Part shown: in pieces, positions 10,790-23,800 of the stretch
Numbering within the stretch: position 1 is the stretch's first letter
Layout: every line of letters starts with the position of its first letter
Source: Termitomyces sp. T153
Lineage: Eukaryota > Basidiomycota > Agaricomycetes > Agaricales > Lyophyllaceae
NCBI GenBank assembly: GCA_018296165.2
Contig: JACKQL020000078.1
Coordinates: 1-64,000 of the forward strand
Reading direction: 5' to 3'
DNA length: 64,000 nucleotides
Position numbers and translations under genes: made by a program
The notes under the pieces: model-generated
Told to the model about the DNA's origin: nothing
What the model saw: the letters and a program-made list of their open reading frames with translations, nothing else
Database searches by the model: none

Positions 10790-13572
10790 CAGCCACAATC
10801 TCAATCAAAGTACTGGTTTGGACAATGATGCACCCAAAAATGACTATCCTGGCATTCAATAGAACTTCTCTGGAGCAGAGAGCTAAAGTTACATGTAGGG
10901 GAGTCAGTGATGGTCTCTTGAGAGTGCATGGCAAGTGCTGGAACATGTGGCATATATACAGGACTTGTCAGCTGCACTGGGAAAAGTGCAGCATCTAGGC
11001 TTGATGGCTGTTCAGTGGTATTTGCATTCAACCACTGAGTTGGTACTTCACATCTATGCTTTGCTGCAGGAGCCCTGTTGGAGAAGTGAAATCTGGGCTC
11101 ACAAGTTTGTTCTTGCCTACAGAATCTAATGCACAAGAGGACATGTAATTTTCCAAAATTTGAGGAATAGAAGTGTAAAATGAACTCATGGGATGTGCAG
11201 AAAAGATAGGCAGAAATTGAGATATGGATGGGACATAGAGGGATGCAGACCACCTTGGTGAGACAAGTTCTGGCAGAGAGGGCAGAAGCTGATTGTTCTC
11301 TTGGATGATGGGGATGTCAAGTGTGAATGACATGGAGTCAAGTGGTGAGATGAGTGATGCCACAGATTTTCCCACTTTTGACTTAGCAAGACAATCTGAA
11401 GGTCTTAGGTCAGCATTGACATAACAATGAGAGAGAGTAGCATTTACCAATGGCCTCATACACACTATTTGCATCACTTGCAGATGACACTGTCAATGTC
11501 TTTGATGTCTTTCAATTTTGGTTAAAAATCCTATCCATGAATGATGCTGATCTTCTAACATCTGAGCTCTTTTTGGGAGACAACACTGGCCACCCAATGC
11601 CTGGACCATTGAAAAGTCCATTCTTGTTCTCAATTTCACCACCATTCTCTGCCAGTGTAGGAATAACTGACCAATCCTCCAACATTTCCAACAACACAGA
11701 TATGCTGTCTTGGGGCTGGGAACTACTCACCAGTGAGGTTTTTGAGGAACTCACAAAACACTTGAGGCTAGTAAAATACCACAAAGATCTAGGGGATGTC
11801 TGTACAGGGGACTTGATCTCTGCATCCCACACCATGGCATCAGCTGGCACAACCTTTTTCTCTGGTATCAGAGTAGTTGCTAAGGGGGTGGATGTGCTTT
11901 GAAAGAAAGGCAGTTCAGGCAGCAGGCAAAAGGAGAGGGTCACAGATTTCTCTTTGTGGGCCTCACTGTCTGCTGACTTGTCCTGTTTCTGCACTGACTT
12001 GCTCCTGAGGAGTGGGTTGCAGAAGACACTTTTTGACTTGCTCACTGATGCTTCCTGCTTTGTAGGAGCCTTAGCCATGGTAGCATGCTTCTTCTTTTCT
12101 TCCTCAGCCTTGACAACTGGCTGCTTCTCCCTTTCCTCTCCACCCTTCATTTCCCCTTGTCTTTCCTTCTTCTCCAGCTCAACACCTGCCTTCTTTGCAC
12201 CCTCACTGGGCAACTCTCCATGCTCAATGAGAATTCTAGTAATGCTGCCTCATGCAACAACTCAGCCAGCTCTCCATACCCAGGGCTCATCACAGGCTCT
12301 GGCTTACTGGACTTCTTTGGTGTCTCTGACACCTTTGCATAAACATCTAAGTATGAGGAAGTCATTGTCATTGGTAGCTTCATCACCTTCTTATGTACAA
12401 TGGCTGAGAATGACCCAGTACTTGTACCTTGCTCTAGCAAGACTTGAGTATGGGACAAGAAGTGCAAAATCTCATGTCCTTTGCCAAATTTGGAGACTTC
12501 TGGCTCAGGAGTAGGTGGGACATACTTGAACTTGTTAGGTGTAGTGCCAGATCTTTGAGATTCAGAGGTAGGTACAGTGGTGGATGTAATGTGGGTTGTG
12601 AGGTGGCTTAGGCTTGCTGCAAACATGCTTGATGGACATGGGTTCCCACAACATGGAGAGGTGAACATCTCAGTAGGTTTGGTGATGGACAAAGTCATGG
12701 GGACATGCATAGTCAGTCTTGGTACAGCAAGAGTAGCTTCAGATTGGGTATTGAGTTTTAATTCTAGATCAGGTATAGATTTTGTGGTATTTATTGAGAT
12801 CTTTGGTTCTTGGGATGTTGAAGGAGTTTCAATAACTGGTGGTCAGTATGATGGAGGAGTAGCAAGAGGAGAAATCTGCCCTGGGAACATGTCTTGAATA
12901 TTTGCAATGACCTTGCTGAGATTATGTACAGCATTGACAAGGCTGAAGGAACCCAGAGGAGAAAGTTCACTTTTGCTTGTGGTTGACAAAGATGCAGTGC
13001 TTTTGGCTAGGCTCAAATAGAGCTTGTCATTTACTAGCTCTACAACTTTTGATTCAGTCATAATTATAGTGTTGGGAGCCAATGTGATGACAGGCAAAAC
13101 AAGCCCTGTTAACTTGTTTTTAGGTTCTGCCATGTTAGCTTTTGCAGATATCAGAGTCCTCAGAGCAGATACCTCAGCAGATACAGTTACAACTTCAGGC
13201 ACAGATTCCTCTGCTGTGGAAATCACAAGTGATTTCAACTGCTCATTTGAAGGTGAAAGGACAATTAATGGAGTGGAAAGTTGAGGAGGAGAGGCCAGTT
13301 CAGAAACTGGAGCTGGCTCATCAGATGGAGCTGTTGTGTCTGACAGGGACAAAACCTGATGCTGAGCAGGGGCCATGTCTACTTTTTCTTGATGATCTAG
13401 GACAGATGATGGTAGCACTGGGACAGATGCAATGCTTGTAGAACTTTCTATTCCATCACATATTGATGTCTGGACAGATGCTCCACTAGCAATAGCAGGG
13501 CACAGGGATGCTTCAGTTTGACCACCTGCCTCCACTTTACAAGCCAACTCAAGTGCATTTGCAAATGAAGAT
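10790..13572 (-). CDS. Unrecognised Ser/Thr/Pro-rich protein gene, broken
   Basis: Long open stretches on the minus strand (12,843-13,572; 12,147-12,710; 11,512-12,213; 11,028-11,477) follow each other in a way that suggests one gene with short introns or frameshifts. The first part is rich in Ser, Thr, Ala and Pro. The third has a charged Lys/Glu segment around 12,080-12,200. I do not recognise the family. At 13,572-13,577 the reading frame runs directly into the inner repeat array, so its 5' end has been cut by that insertion. It lies just inside the left arm of the 44-kb element. Confidence 0.4.
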
Positions 13573-13576
13573 AAAG

Positions 13577-14245
13577 TATCAGAAATGATAAATGTGAACA
13601 AAATTGATTTATTTGAGAGCCAAACTATAATAGTAAATGACATCTGTAACTGACAGACAGTAAGTGCAAGCAAGACTACTTTCATCTGCTGGACTACATG
13701 TATCTAGACTTGGTGCTGCAAGTTATTTAGATCTGATCAACATAAAGAGTATATCAAAATGAGTGAGTGTATTGATTGTGAGCTAAGAGAAAATAGAAAA
13801 ATAGAACCAAGTGAGCAAGTTTGGGTTGGACCCAGAACTTCAGAGGAAGTGATAGAGTTTGGATGAGCTCAGAAGTGATACAGAAGTCAATGAGCCTGGG
13901 TGAACCCAGAACTCATGAGGGAGGGTAAGAGCTTGGGTGAACTTAGAGCTCATGGTTGTTTCAACAAGTTAAAGTCCAACTTGACTGGTGTTTGATTCTT
14001 ACATAACCCATCATGGGAATGTGATCAGTGATAAGCAGAATCATAGATAAGATTATGTATGAGCATGTCAAGCAACAAAGACTACATTTTTGTAGGGACA
14101 ATGGTCAAGTATCAGAAATGATAAATGTGAACAAGATTGATTTATTTGAGAGCCAAACTATAATATTAATGAGTTATGTAACTGACAGACAGTAAGTGCA
14201 AACAAGACTACTATCATCTGCCAGACTACATGTATCATATCAACT
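13577..14245 (+). repeat. Inner long repeat array, left side (one unit plus 140 bp of a second)
   Basis: A unit of about 530 bp starts GTATCAGAAATGATAAATG at 13,577 and the same start recurs at 14,107. It contains several AGCTTGGGTGAACCCAGA-type motifs (about 13,820-13,960). The array is inverted relative to the two-plus units at 45,640-46,690. Arrays in this arrangement at both sides of the Plavaka-type transposase suggest the subterminal repeats of an inner transposon. Confidence 0.7.
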
Positions 14246-15800
14246 AGTTCTGCAAGTGAGGTAAGTTGAGGACTGGGTGAGGGTCCAACTTGGTTTGCAA
14301 TCCAGGAACCAGAGTCTCAAACCACACCTTGTCATAGAAGTTTGCAGGAAGCTTTGCAGGAATGCACTGTAAAGATGTGTAGTCTCTTCATGTTTGCTGA
14401 TTTGATGGATATGAGAAGCACTACCAGGGAGTCAATTTCCAAGGATGTTAATAGTAGGATGACTTTGGTCTATGTAGCAAAGCAGTCTAGTAATGTGTGG
14501 ATCATGCCAAGTTTGAATTTTGACTCTATATTCTCCACAATCAGACTCATCTGAACTCTGGCCATCCACTCCTAGAGATCTAACCTTGAGAAGCATCTTG
14601 TTCCAAGCTGGATTATTATTATATTCAACTTGGTCTTGACAATGACTGCTCCTTGTGAGGTATAGCTTGAATGTGCTAGTTAGCTAATGAAAAGATGGAG
14701 AAAGGATACACATACTTGTTTCTGTCTCATCCTAACTTGCTTATAGTGACTCATAGCTTAAAACTTGGCTGTCATGCATACAAGAACATCATCTGGCTGT
14801 TCATTGGCCCTTGGACAGGCCTTTGCACAAGCCTTCTGAAGAGTGTTAAGATGATTGAGAAAATGTCACACAACTATGTCTGTAGACAAGTCCTTCTCAG
14901 GATATTTCTGTGTCACCATGTCAGCAAATTGCCAAGCAAGTGAGACATTCCATATATTTTCAGGAGCCTCAATATAAATCTGTGGGTGCTGGAGGTTCAG
15001 TCCAGGAGCATCATCATCAAAACAAAAATTGAATATGTCCTAGGGCACAGCCAGTAGCTCTGGTCTTTCTGAGACAATATTTGGGAATTCCCTATCCTTC
15101 TTTGTTCCAAGGAGGGACCACATCTCTTTCTAGACAATGTGCATGGTATTGTTGTGCTGTTCAGTTCATACATCTCTGCCTTGCAGTACTTTGAAAGGGA
15201 ATGTCTGCTGCACCAATGCCTTTCTACATCTGGGCTCACTGAAACACTGCATGGTTACATCAAAATTGCTGCATAAGGCCAAGACTTCATCCTTTAGTCT
15301 TCTAAGAGTAGGTCCAATGTCATCACTATCATAGACAATGTTGTCATCATTGTCATCATTGTCTTCTTCATCTTTGATGTCACTGCCACTGCCATTATCA
15401 CTAGCAGCCCCACCTCAGAGTCTTCTAGTGAAACAGACAGACAGCTGAGTTGCATCATTTAAAGAAGTGCTCTTGTCATCCTCTCTGGTCTCTTGAAGTC
15501 TTGAACTTGATCAAAAAGAGTTGTGAAGGTGAGCAGAAGGGATGAGAACCAGTTCTTCATTAATCTTGGGCAACAAAGTGGGCTGGTAATTCAATTGACC
15601 AGTTCTAGGAAGCCTCTCCATCCATATGAAATCATTACAGTTGCATTGCTTGGACTTTTTCAAAGGAGTCACAATCATAGGTGGTGAGTGAACACTCTCA
15701 GAATGAGGAGTGGATGACAAGTAGGATGGCATTGAAAACTTCTGAGAGGTCTGTGATTGCTGTGCTTGCTGAGCAGGACTCAAGCAAATCATTTGGTTTC
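14246..15800 (-). CDS. C-terminal part of an intron-rich unknown gene (GVDGxSSDES motif)
   Basis: On the minus strand a Ser/Pro-rich segment (15,511-15,792, SPAQQAQQSQTSQKFSMPSY) is followed by an acidic Asp/Asn run (about 15,390-15,320) and then by segments in changing frames, probably exons. Near 14,600-14,480 these read LGVDGQSSDESDCGEYRVK, then TWHDPHITRLLCYID, and near 14,440-14,400 LPGSASHIHQIS. Such a histidine/arginine-rich stretch after an SSDES motif is reminiscent of uncharacterised basidiomycete proteins, but I give no function. Stops occur. It is probably the 3' end of the coiled-coil gene at 15,990-20,039. It ends against the inner repeat array. Confidence 0.45.
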
Positions 15801-15989
15801 AAAGCAGTAGATGGTCATCAGGAATCTCACTTGAAATGTGAGGTGAACGCATTGAATCATTGGCAAGAGAAGTTCCCACAGTCCCACGAGTACAGGAGGC
15901 AACTGATTGAGACAATGCACATGATCTGAATGGCAAAGAATGGGGTCTCATTCCAAACAGCTTGAGAAAAGAACAAGTCAGATATTTGA

Positions 15990-18900
15990 TAATCAAAGAT
16001 AGTATGAATTTACTCAGTAATTGACTGGCATTGATGGGTTGGGCAAATTTTCTTTCTGTTTTCCAGTGCAATAAGGTCTTCTATCAGTGAAGTTAGAGAC
16101 AGTTTGTTCCTGCCCTTCATAATGAGCAGGCCTCAAGTTGGTGGTACTGGGGATGTCATCTACATCAATAATCATTTGGTCACTGTTGTCTTCAGATTCT
16201 GTGCCAGGTTCATATCCATTTTGGTCTGCAATGTTGAGTACAACATCCTCATCTGAAGAATGTTTGGCAGTGGAGGGCTCAGCTTGTGTTGTTTCATTTG
16301 ATTGTGCTAGATGCATGGTTACCTTCCCTTCCAAAGCAGTAATCCTCAGTTTCAGCTTGGTAATAGCATCTTCATGAGTACTCTTTTCCTGTGACAGAGG
16401 TAGTGGAAACCTGAGGAAGTGAAAAAAAATGAAAGACATACAACTCTGAGCTTGCCAACCAACTTTTGTACTTGATCAAGTTGTAAATGTGCCTCTTGCA
16501 TCTGTTTCAGTGCTTGATCACATTGAACTTGAAGATTATCTCATTCAATTTGTGTAGCTTGGTGTGCCTCTTGAAGAGCTGACAATTGATCCTGCAATGC
16601 CTAACATTGAAAAATAAGTAAGAACAAAAGAAAGCAGGAAGTGACCAACTAATGCCTCTGTTGCAGACCACATACTGGTATCTGACTCTACAGACTCCAA
16701 AGCTGCCAGCTTAACCTGAGAAAAAGGGTTTTTTAGTTGACCAGAATGATGAGAAATGGTATGCCAGAGGCTTACTGCATTCTCTTGAACCTTCTTCCAT
16801 TCAGTCAATGATTCCTCCTGGTATCGACTCAGAGTGTTTTGATGGGTGTTCTGAAGACTTGTCAATTGGCTCTGAAGATCTTGAATAGTGGCCTAACAAC
16901 AAGGAATCAATGTAGAAGAGAAAAACACATAAATCAGTTACTGATAGAAGCCTTTGCAGACTGCATGCTCATTTCTGATTATATGTCTGTTGACACTGCT
17001 AACTCAGCCTGACAAAAGTGTCAGAGCAAAAATGATGAGAAGTCAATGGGCAAACACTTACTGTGTTCTGTTGGAGAAGCTCTTCTTTAACAGATATTTG
17101 AATTTCCAGAATCTGTTGCTTGTCATGACCTGCTCCCTGAACTCCCAACCTCATTTTCCAACCTGCTTGCTCCCCTGAGTCCTTCCTAATGCCCTGCCAA
17201 ACTCTCCCAACCCTCACCCACCCTCTGTGCCCACTCTGGGTAACTCTGATGCATCTCCAGCAAACTCCAATGATTCCCTGACCAACTCCAATGCCTTCTC
17301 TGCAGCCATCCACACTTCCTCTGAGTCCCTGGAACCCTCCCCCACTATTCCTGACCTCATTATACACCTCTGACTCACTGCCCTGGTTCACCTGACCTGC
17401 TCTAGAGTATCATGACAACCTTGGGGCAGCCTGTGCCCCCAGCTGATCCTATCAGAATATCACCGCAACCCACCCCTTGATCATACTCAACACCCATCAA
17501 CTCTGTACAGCTCTGTCAAGCCCCACTGCCATGCCCACTGTCCTCCAGAGCTATTCAGTAGTCAGTATATAGGTTGTAGAGTAGCTCCTCATACTTTAGT
17601 CTTGATATTGCATTAACTGGTCTTTTGTGTTTTGTGTTTCTCTCTGTTTCTGTTTCTATTTCTAGTCTCAAATCTATCTCTTTTGTCTGTCTCATCTTGT
17701 CTTGTCTCTGTCTCATCTTGATTGTCTCTATTTCCTTTATTTTCCTAAGTTCTTTCCATCTCTGATATCAGTACAAACTCCATGCACACACTATGATCCC
17801 CAAACATTCTTATGACAACTCTGGACCTTGCTCTTTGCTTGGCCCCAAACCCATCAAGTCTTACTTGATCCCCCATCAAACTCTGGCTCTGTCCCAAACC
17901 CTAGCAAAGCCTTCATCTACCCCACAATCTATTTACATGCTTACAAACTTGTTCCTGATGCCTGCCCAAGCCCAACATTAATATACTTGGTCTTAGACTC
18001 CTCCAGACCACTCCAGACTTGCTTGGACCACTTCCCTTAGCTTCTTCTCACAAGTCTCTCCACTCCATGTCACCTCTGTGAGTGCTAGGTCATAAGTGTA
18101 GGACATTGTGTCTGCCTAGTAAGGATTTGCCAGTGTAGCTGAGCCCCTGTCATCAGCAGAACCTGACATTGCTTCTTCTTGGCCATCTGCAATTGACTCT
18201 GAAGTCTTTGAATCATCATCTAAGTATTGGATAGTAAGCAGAGAGTAAAAGCAGACAAAGAATGACTGACTGATGATTTGATGGACTGTGCACTCAGCTC
18301 CAACTCAACAGATTTCAACACTGCCAACTCAACCTGGGGAAATGTCAAAGCTGAAGCAATGAAAAGCCAATTGATGAAGGTGTACTATTTTCTCTTGAAG
18401 AGACTTCTTTTTGGCAGATAATTGTGCTGCAAGACTCTCCTTTTCCATTTCAGTTGTTTGCAGTTGACTCATAGCCATTTCATGGATCTGCTGGAGATTC
18501 AAGAACTGACTCTGGAGATTTGAAATGGTTGTCTAACAATGAAGGATGAGCAGAGGACACAAACAGATAGAGATTGACTGACTGATGCCTCTATAGACTG
18601 CATTTTCTGTGCCCTCTCAACCACCTCAAGCTGGCCTTGAGTGATTTGATGAGTCTGGTCAAGATTTTGTATGGCTGCCTAAGGTCCAGGATTTAATGGG
18701 GAGCAAAAGGAGGCAATAAATAGTGACCCACTGTTGACTCTTCAGACTGGGCTTCTAACTTTGCCTGAAAGTCAGATATGACAATCTTGGCAGCATCCAG
18801 CTCAGCCTGAGAAGTTGTTTGCAGTTAGAATGAGAATTCATTTGTTGATCTTGATAAGCACTCACAATTTTCTCATTGATTTTTTTCTGGTCCACAGCTA

Positions 18901-20039
18901 TACACTCTCAAAGACTCTTTTGCTCTCTTTTGACTGACCCCAGCTGTTCCAAGGTATTTTGATGAGTTTCCTGGAGGGTCAACAATTGAATCTTCAGATG
19001 TCCAATGGTAGCAACAAGAATCTCTTTATTATTTGTAGTGTTGTTGAGATTGCCCTTGATTTGTTTCAAATCCAATTGAAGCCTATTGCACTCTCCTTGT
19101 TATAGTAGTAGCTGTTGCTCACTGCTTTCTATCTGGTCCTGAAGAGACTCAATACATTTTTAAAAGGGTAGAAGCACAAGTATTACAACCCACCTTATAT
19201 TCCTCTAACAACACTGCTTTAGCATTCCTTTGGTGTTGCTGCTCAGCTTGAAGAATGGTCAGTTGCTTTAAAGAAGAGTTGCACTTTGCAGTGAAAGTCT
19301 GTGCCAGAATAGTCATTGCTACTAGGGCTCTTTGCACATGAAATCTAATGTTTTTCTCCTTGGCAATCTCATTGTGATGGTGACAATCAGTGTAAGCTTG
19401 AAGCCATGCAACTTGTTCCACACTGTCTTCCAATTCTATTGTCTTGTGTTGCAAGTCAGAGCATTGAGTGTTGAGAGTGTGCTCAAGTTTGGTGTTGGTA
19501 CTTTTGATCTAGGTGTGGATGGTGTCATGGGTATTCTGGAGCTTCAGCAAAGCAGTGTTGTTGTCATCTTGACTTGAGTTCTTGTCCAAGCCCTACAAGA
19601 GACAAGTCAAACAAGGATGGCTGGATGAACAAGCAACCTACTGTATATAGAACTAGTTCATGGCAGCTGGTCAATTCTTCATTTCCTCATTGACATTTCT
19701 TAGAAGGAGCATCATTGACATGACTGACCCCTTCTTTGTTTTGCTTATTGACCATCATTATAATATGTTTGGGTAACAGGGAACATTTATGGAACAGAGG
19801 TTTCTCTTGGGAGTCTACAGACATCATAGTTGCTCCTTGTCTATTCAAAGGTTTGTGATGCACCAGGTTGTTTCCAATGGTGACAATAGCTTAGAAAACA
19901 ATGCAATGTCAGAAATTACAAAGAAACAATATGGGACTTCATATACCTTGGAGTCACTGTTCATTGTATCTGGACTATGTAGGTATTGCCTGACTTCCAA
20001 AGGTGGTGAGAATGATAATGGGGAACTGATATGGGACAA
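15990..20039 (-). CDS. Intron-rich coiled-coil protein gene, interrupted by a solo LTR
   Basis: The likely start is the Met at 20,039 (MSHISSPLSFSPPLEVRQYL). Exons of 60-250 nt are separated by GT..AG introns of about 50 nt, for example GTACACC..CCCCAG near 18,380-18,330 and GTCAGTC..ACTTAG near 18,270-18,220. The protein is almost entirely coiled coil (QLTILQAEQQHQRNAKAVLL near 19,250; SLAAQLSAKKKSLQEKI near 18,420). The exons look like diverged duplicates of one another. The last coiled-coil exon (about 16,400-16,290) reads ITKLKLRITALEGKV and leads into an acidic region. A solo LTR (17,121-18,168) lies within the gene. Function is unknown. It could be a structural or DNA-binding accessory protein of the transposon. 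Confidence 0.55.
17121..18168 (+). mobile_element. Solo LTR, gypsy 'TGTCA' family (1,048 bp)
   Basis: It starts TGTCATGACCTGCTCCC and ends GCAGAACCTGACA, with a perfect 5-bp duplication TTGCT at 17,116-17,120 and 18,169-18,173. It interrupts the coiled-coil gene. It belongs to the same LTR family as the copies at 2,636, 31,383 and 32,767/42,765. Confidence 0.9.
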
Positions 20040-20044
20040 AGGCT

Positions 20045-20880
20045 GAAAGGTTGAATTTTGAAGAAAACATATGTTAGAAATTCTAAAGTCTGCTCCTTTG
20101 TTGAAATGATCACAAAGAACAAAATGAAAACAAAGGACCTGACTGCATAAAAATCTGCTTGCTTACCCTCTCAGACAGAAATATTGCTTGTTTCATTCCT
20201 TGTTGAACCTGCAATGTGCTCATAGCTACTGCATATTAATTGTCATGATGGTCAATGCTTTGGAACCATTCACCTCTACCACACATGTGAGTGGCTTTCT
20301 TATGTGTGATAGATTGTATGATGTTGACCCAGGGTAGGACTATACAATGCTTCTCAGTGGGCATTATTATGGTGCATTGCATATACAACCTATTACCAAG
20401 AGAGTTCAATGTCAAACCAATTGTTGCAGAAGGCAACCACACCTTGAGTTTATCCTCACCAACCACAAAGTCCAACCCCATATCCACCATGCCTTTGTCA
20501 CTGTCACAGGTGACCATGGAATAGCTCAGTTCCATCTGTTTTTCAAGAACCATGTGAACTTACCAGTTAACTATTAAATTTTACCATGTGCAGCAGGGAG
20601 CTGGTGAGGTGACATTTTTATCTTGAAAAAGGGGAAAGAAAAAGAATTTGTGAATATCAAAGCTGCAGACAACACTCTTGCCAACTTTGCCATGCATTGG
20701 TACATATGGGCCTTTCATCAATCTCTTTCATGTGAGTTGATTTGGAAACCACTAGTTTTGTAGGCAGAGCACATTAGAGTTGACTCTATATCCCCAAAAA
20801 CTTAATGTTCCATTTCCCTTGACAGATATAAATGGATTAGAATATAAATTATGGGTTTGCATATGCTTTATATATACATG
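20045..20880. other. No gene called
   Basis: This interval lies between the probable starts or ends of two minus-strand genes. It has one minus-strand open stretch (20,236-20,553), which I cannot assign and which may be an exon of the coiled-coil gene or chance. Confidence 0.4.
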
Positions 20881-20899
20881 TAACAATAGTAGGAATCTA

Positions 20900-23800
20900 A
20901 TACCCTTGAGATGTGACTTTCATGACTTTGATAAGTGCTGTTCCATGAATGATTGGGACCATGACTCCATAGTGTCTTTAATATGACAAATCTCTTTGTT
21001 GCCCTGTAAGAGATCATGCCATTTCTTTGAGCTGATGAGCCCTTGAGAATTTGTTTGAGAACTAGTATTTGTGATCTCAGCCAGTTGTCTAGAGAGGGTA
21101 TGCTTGCAATTTCCATTCCAGCATCCATATTCTTTCCTGCTAGCTTCAGAGGTCATCATTGTGAGAAACCAGGAACAGAGCACTATTTGATGACCAAATC
21201 CTAAAAGAAAGTGAGAACTGGAAATTTGATAACAGAAGAAAAATCTCACTGGTGTAACATACATACATACCAGAAATAAGGTTGAACTCCAATTCAGTCA
21301 AAGTGTTGTCAATGAATCTTCTATTGGTTTTTGGGTTGCAAACTCTGTTTGGGACCAATGACCAACCTGTAGGACCTTGAAGGACTGTCAAAAAACTAAT
21401 GACAGACACACTCAATCACCAAATAAAACCCCCTTGCATCAATGCAGCATGCACATGAGGTTGATTCAAAAGAGACTCCCATTGCCTTAGATAAGAATTG
21501 TAATCCTCCATCCCAAATGACAAATCAGACAATTGCATAGGTAGGACACAAGGTGGCAGGAATTGGTGTGGTGCTCTAGGAGCAAGTTCAAGAGAAAGAC
21601 AAGTTCAAAATGGGATTCCATGCTGGAAGAGATACTCAGCAACATCTGATTCACAAAGCCAAGAATCAAGGTGACACACCATCAATGCATCCACCACAGT
21701 AGTCAATGTCAGCTTCCACAGCATTTCAGATTTGTCCCTAAAGTCAAACATGTACAGTGATTGAGACTGATCAAAGACTGATCATCATCATTGACAATGA
21801 TGCATAAGTATTTGCAATGCTTAGACATTAACAGAGAGATATGGTTTCAAATGTTGAAATTGCACTTATCATCCTTGGGTTTTTGTCCTGCAATAATGCC
21901 TTCCAAGTAAGACCTTGCCAGAGCTGCACATGAAACTGCCATAATGTGAGGCTGGCACTCACCCATCCCAAACCTAGCCAACAAATAAGTTGTCTGGCTT
22001 CTGCCATGCTTGCCAGTGAGGGGAGTGAGGATGGAAGAGAAAGAGGTGGAGTAAAGCCATAGTGCAAGACAAGAATTTCCAAAATTTCCTGTTGCAAGAT
22101 GTCAATTGACCTGGAGTCTGACAATGATGACAGAATGGGTATGGGCTCTGATGACAATTCAGGTGACACTGGTGATTCTGGCACCACTGGCTCTGAAAGA
22201 ATGACAGCATGCTGGAGAGGATGAACATGGGGCACATCGAGGCACTCAGATTCCAAAAGATGTGCTGGCTAATGTGAAGGACTGAGAACCCTTGGGACCT
22301 TAGTATTATCATATGGAGGCTTGAGTGGATTGCAGAAATTGGTTAATTCTTCTGGGAAAGCATAAAATTCCTCAAACTCAGCCTCATAATCACAATTACT
22401 AGGACCAAATTCTTCACAGCAATCCCACTCATTTGAGAATGAATCATAGCACTTCTGTGCCTCACTATATTGTCCAAGTGTATCTCCTCTATCCACCTTG
22501 TGCACTTTAATGCAGCACTACACATTTTCATCCTCCTTGCTACAAGACCATTCAAAGACTTGAGCACTGACTGTTGGTGGCCATTGCTCTCTGTTCAAAT
22601 GGGTTTGTCAAGCAGCAGGAGTCTCAGACAAGAAATGTCAAACATTACACTTGTCTCAAGCAGAAAGAAAAGCTTCATACTCAGGCCATTTTGTTGTCTG
22701 CATGGATGAGTGGAGTTGTTTGCTCAGTGTGTGTGTCTCATGCACAGGATTGGTCAAAGCCAGCACTGTATGCTGCATCTGGCTTGCAGTGGGTGCCAAA
22801 TAAGTGAGGAAAGAGATGGCCACCTTTTTAGAACCCCATCAATACCAGACTGGAATGTTGTACTTGAGAAACCATTCTATAGCTGGTTGCCTTGTGTCTT
22901 TACTGGTTATATCAAGGAATATGCCAGTGTGTTCAGTGTTTGGAGAGAAGTCATAAACTGTCAAAGCCTGAAGTGCATCTACTGTTTCAATTGGGAAACC
23001 ATTATCACAAAGTGCAACTTGCCAATATACATCAGTATCAGTTGCATTGGCTGACTTGGCTTTAGCAATGAGATTGGACAGTGATACAATGTTGTCACAC
23101 CATTGGGAACATATTAAACACCAGAAGTCAAAACAAACATTTATTAAGGCTGAAAACTGTAAGCCTCCTGGTAAAACAAGTCCCAGCAACATTATCCCTT
23201 AAATACACCAGAAGAAAGACAGAACAGGATAGGACAAGGACTATACTAGACTATACACTCAATAATAGTCCAATCACTGTAATGGGAGGGGAAGCATGGG
23301 ACTGGCAAAAGCACCTGAGTGGCATCAATTCTGGCAAGATCTAGATCTGATCTAAGAATAACCAGATTGGAATGTTGACTGAAAGGAGGTAAAAGGGGAA
23401 TGAATATGAAATGAATGGAATGAAGGGAAGAGAAAGGAAGGTGAATGGAAGAATAACCAGATTGCAATGAAGGAAAGGGAAAGGAAGATGAATGGAAGAA
23501 CCTGAATGGGAAAGAACCTGAATGGGGAAGAATATGAAATGAACAAAGGAAGATGAATGGAATGAATGAGAGGGAACAGATGAATGGAAGAACCTGAATG
23601 GGAAAGAACCTGAATGGGGAAGAATATGAATGGGAGAAATACAAAGGAGGGAGAGATAAATGGGGCAAATGGAAGCTAAGAATGCAAAGGAGGAATGATG
23701 GAACCAGGAACTGGCCTGTGGCACTGAAACAGGCATGCCAAAAGGGGGAATTAGAATAACAGTTATGAATAAGGGGCTGAAAAGTATGGAACCAAAAGTC

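Noticed and set aside
15320..15410. CRISPR-like or regulatory TCATCATTG repeat
   Set aside because: It is a short trinucleotide-type repeat encoding Asp/Asn/Glu in the minus-strand gene, with no spacer structure.
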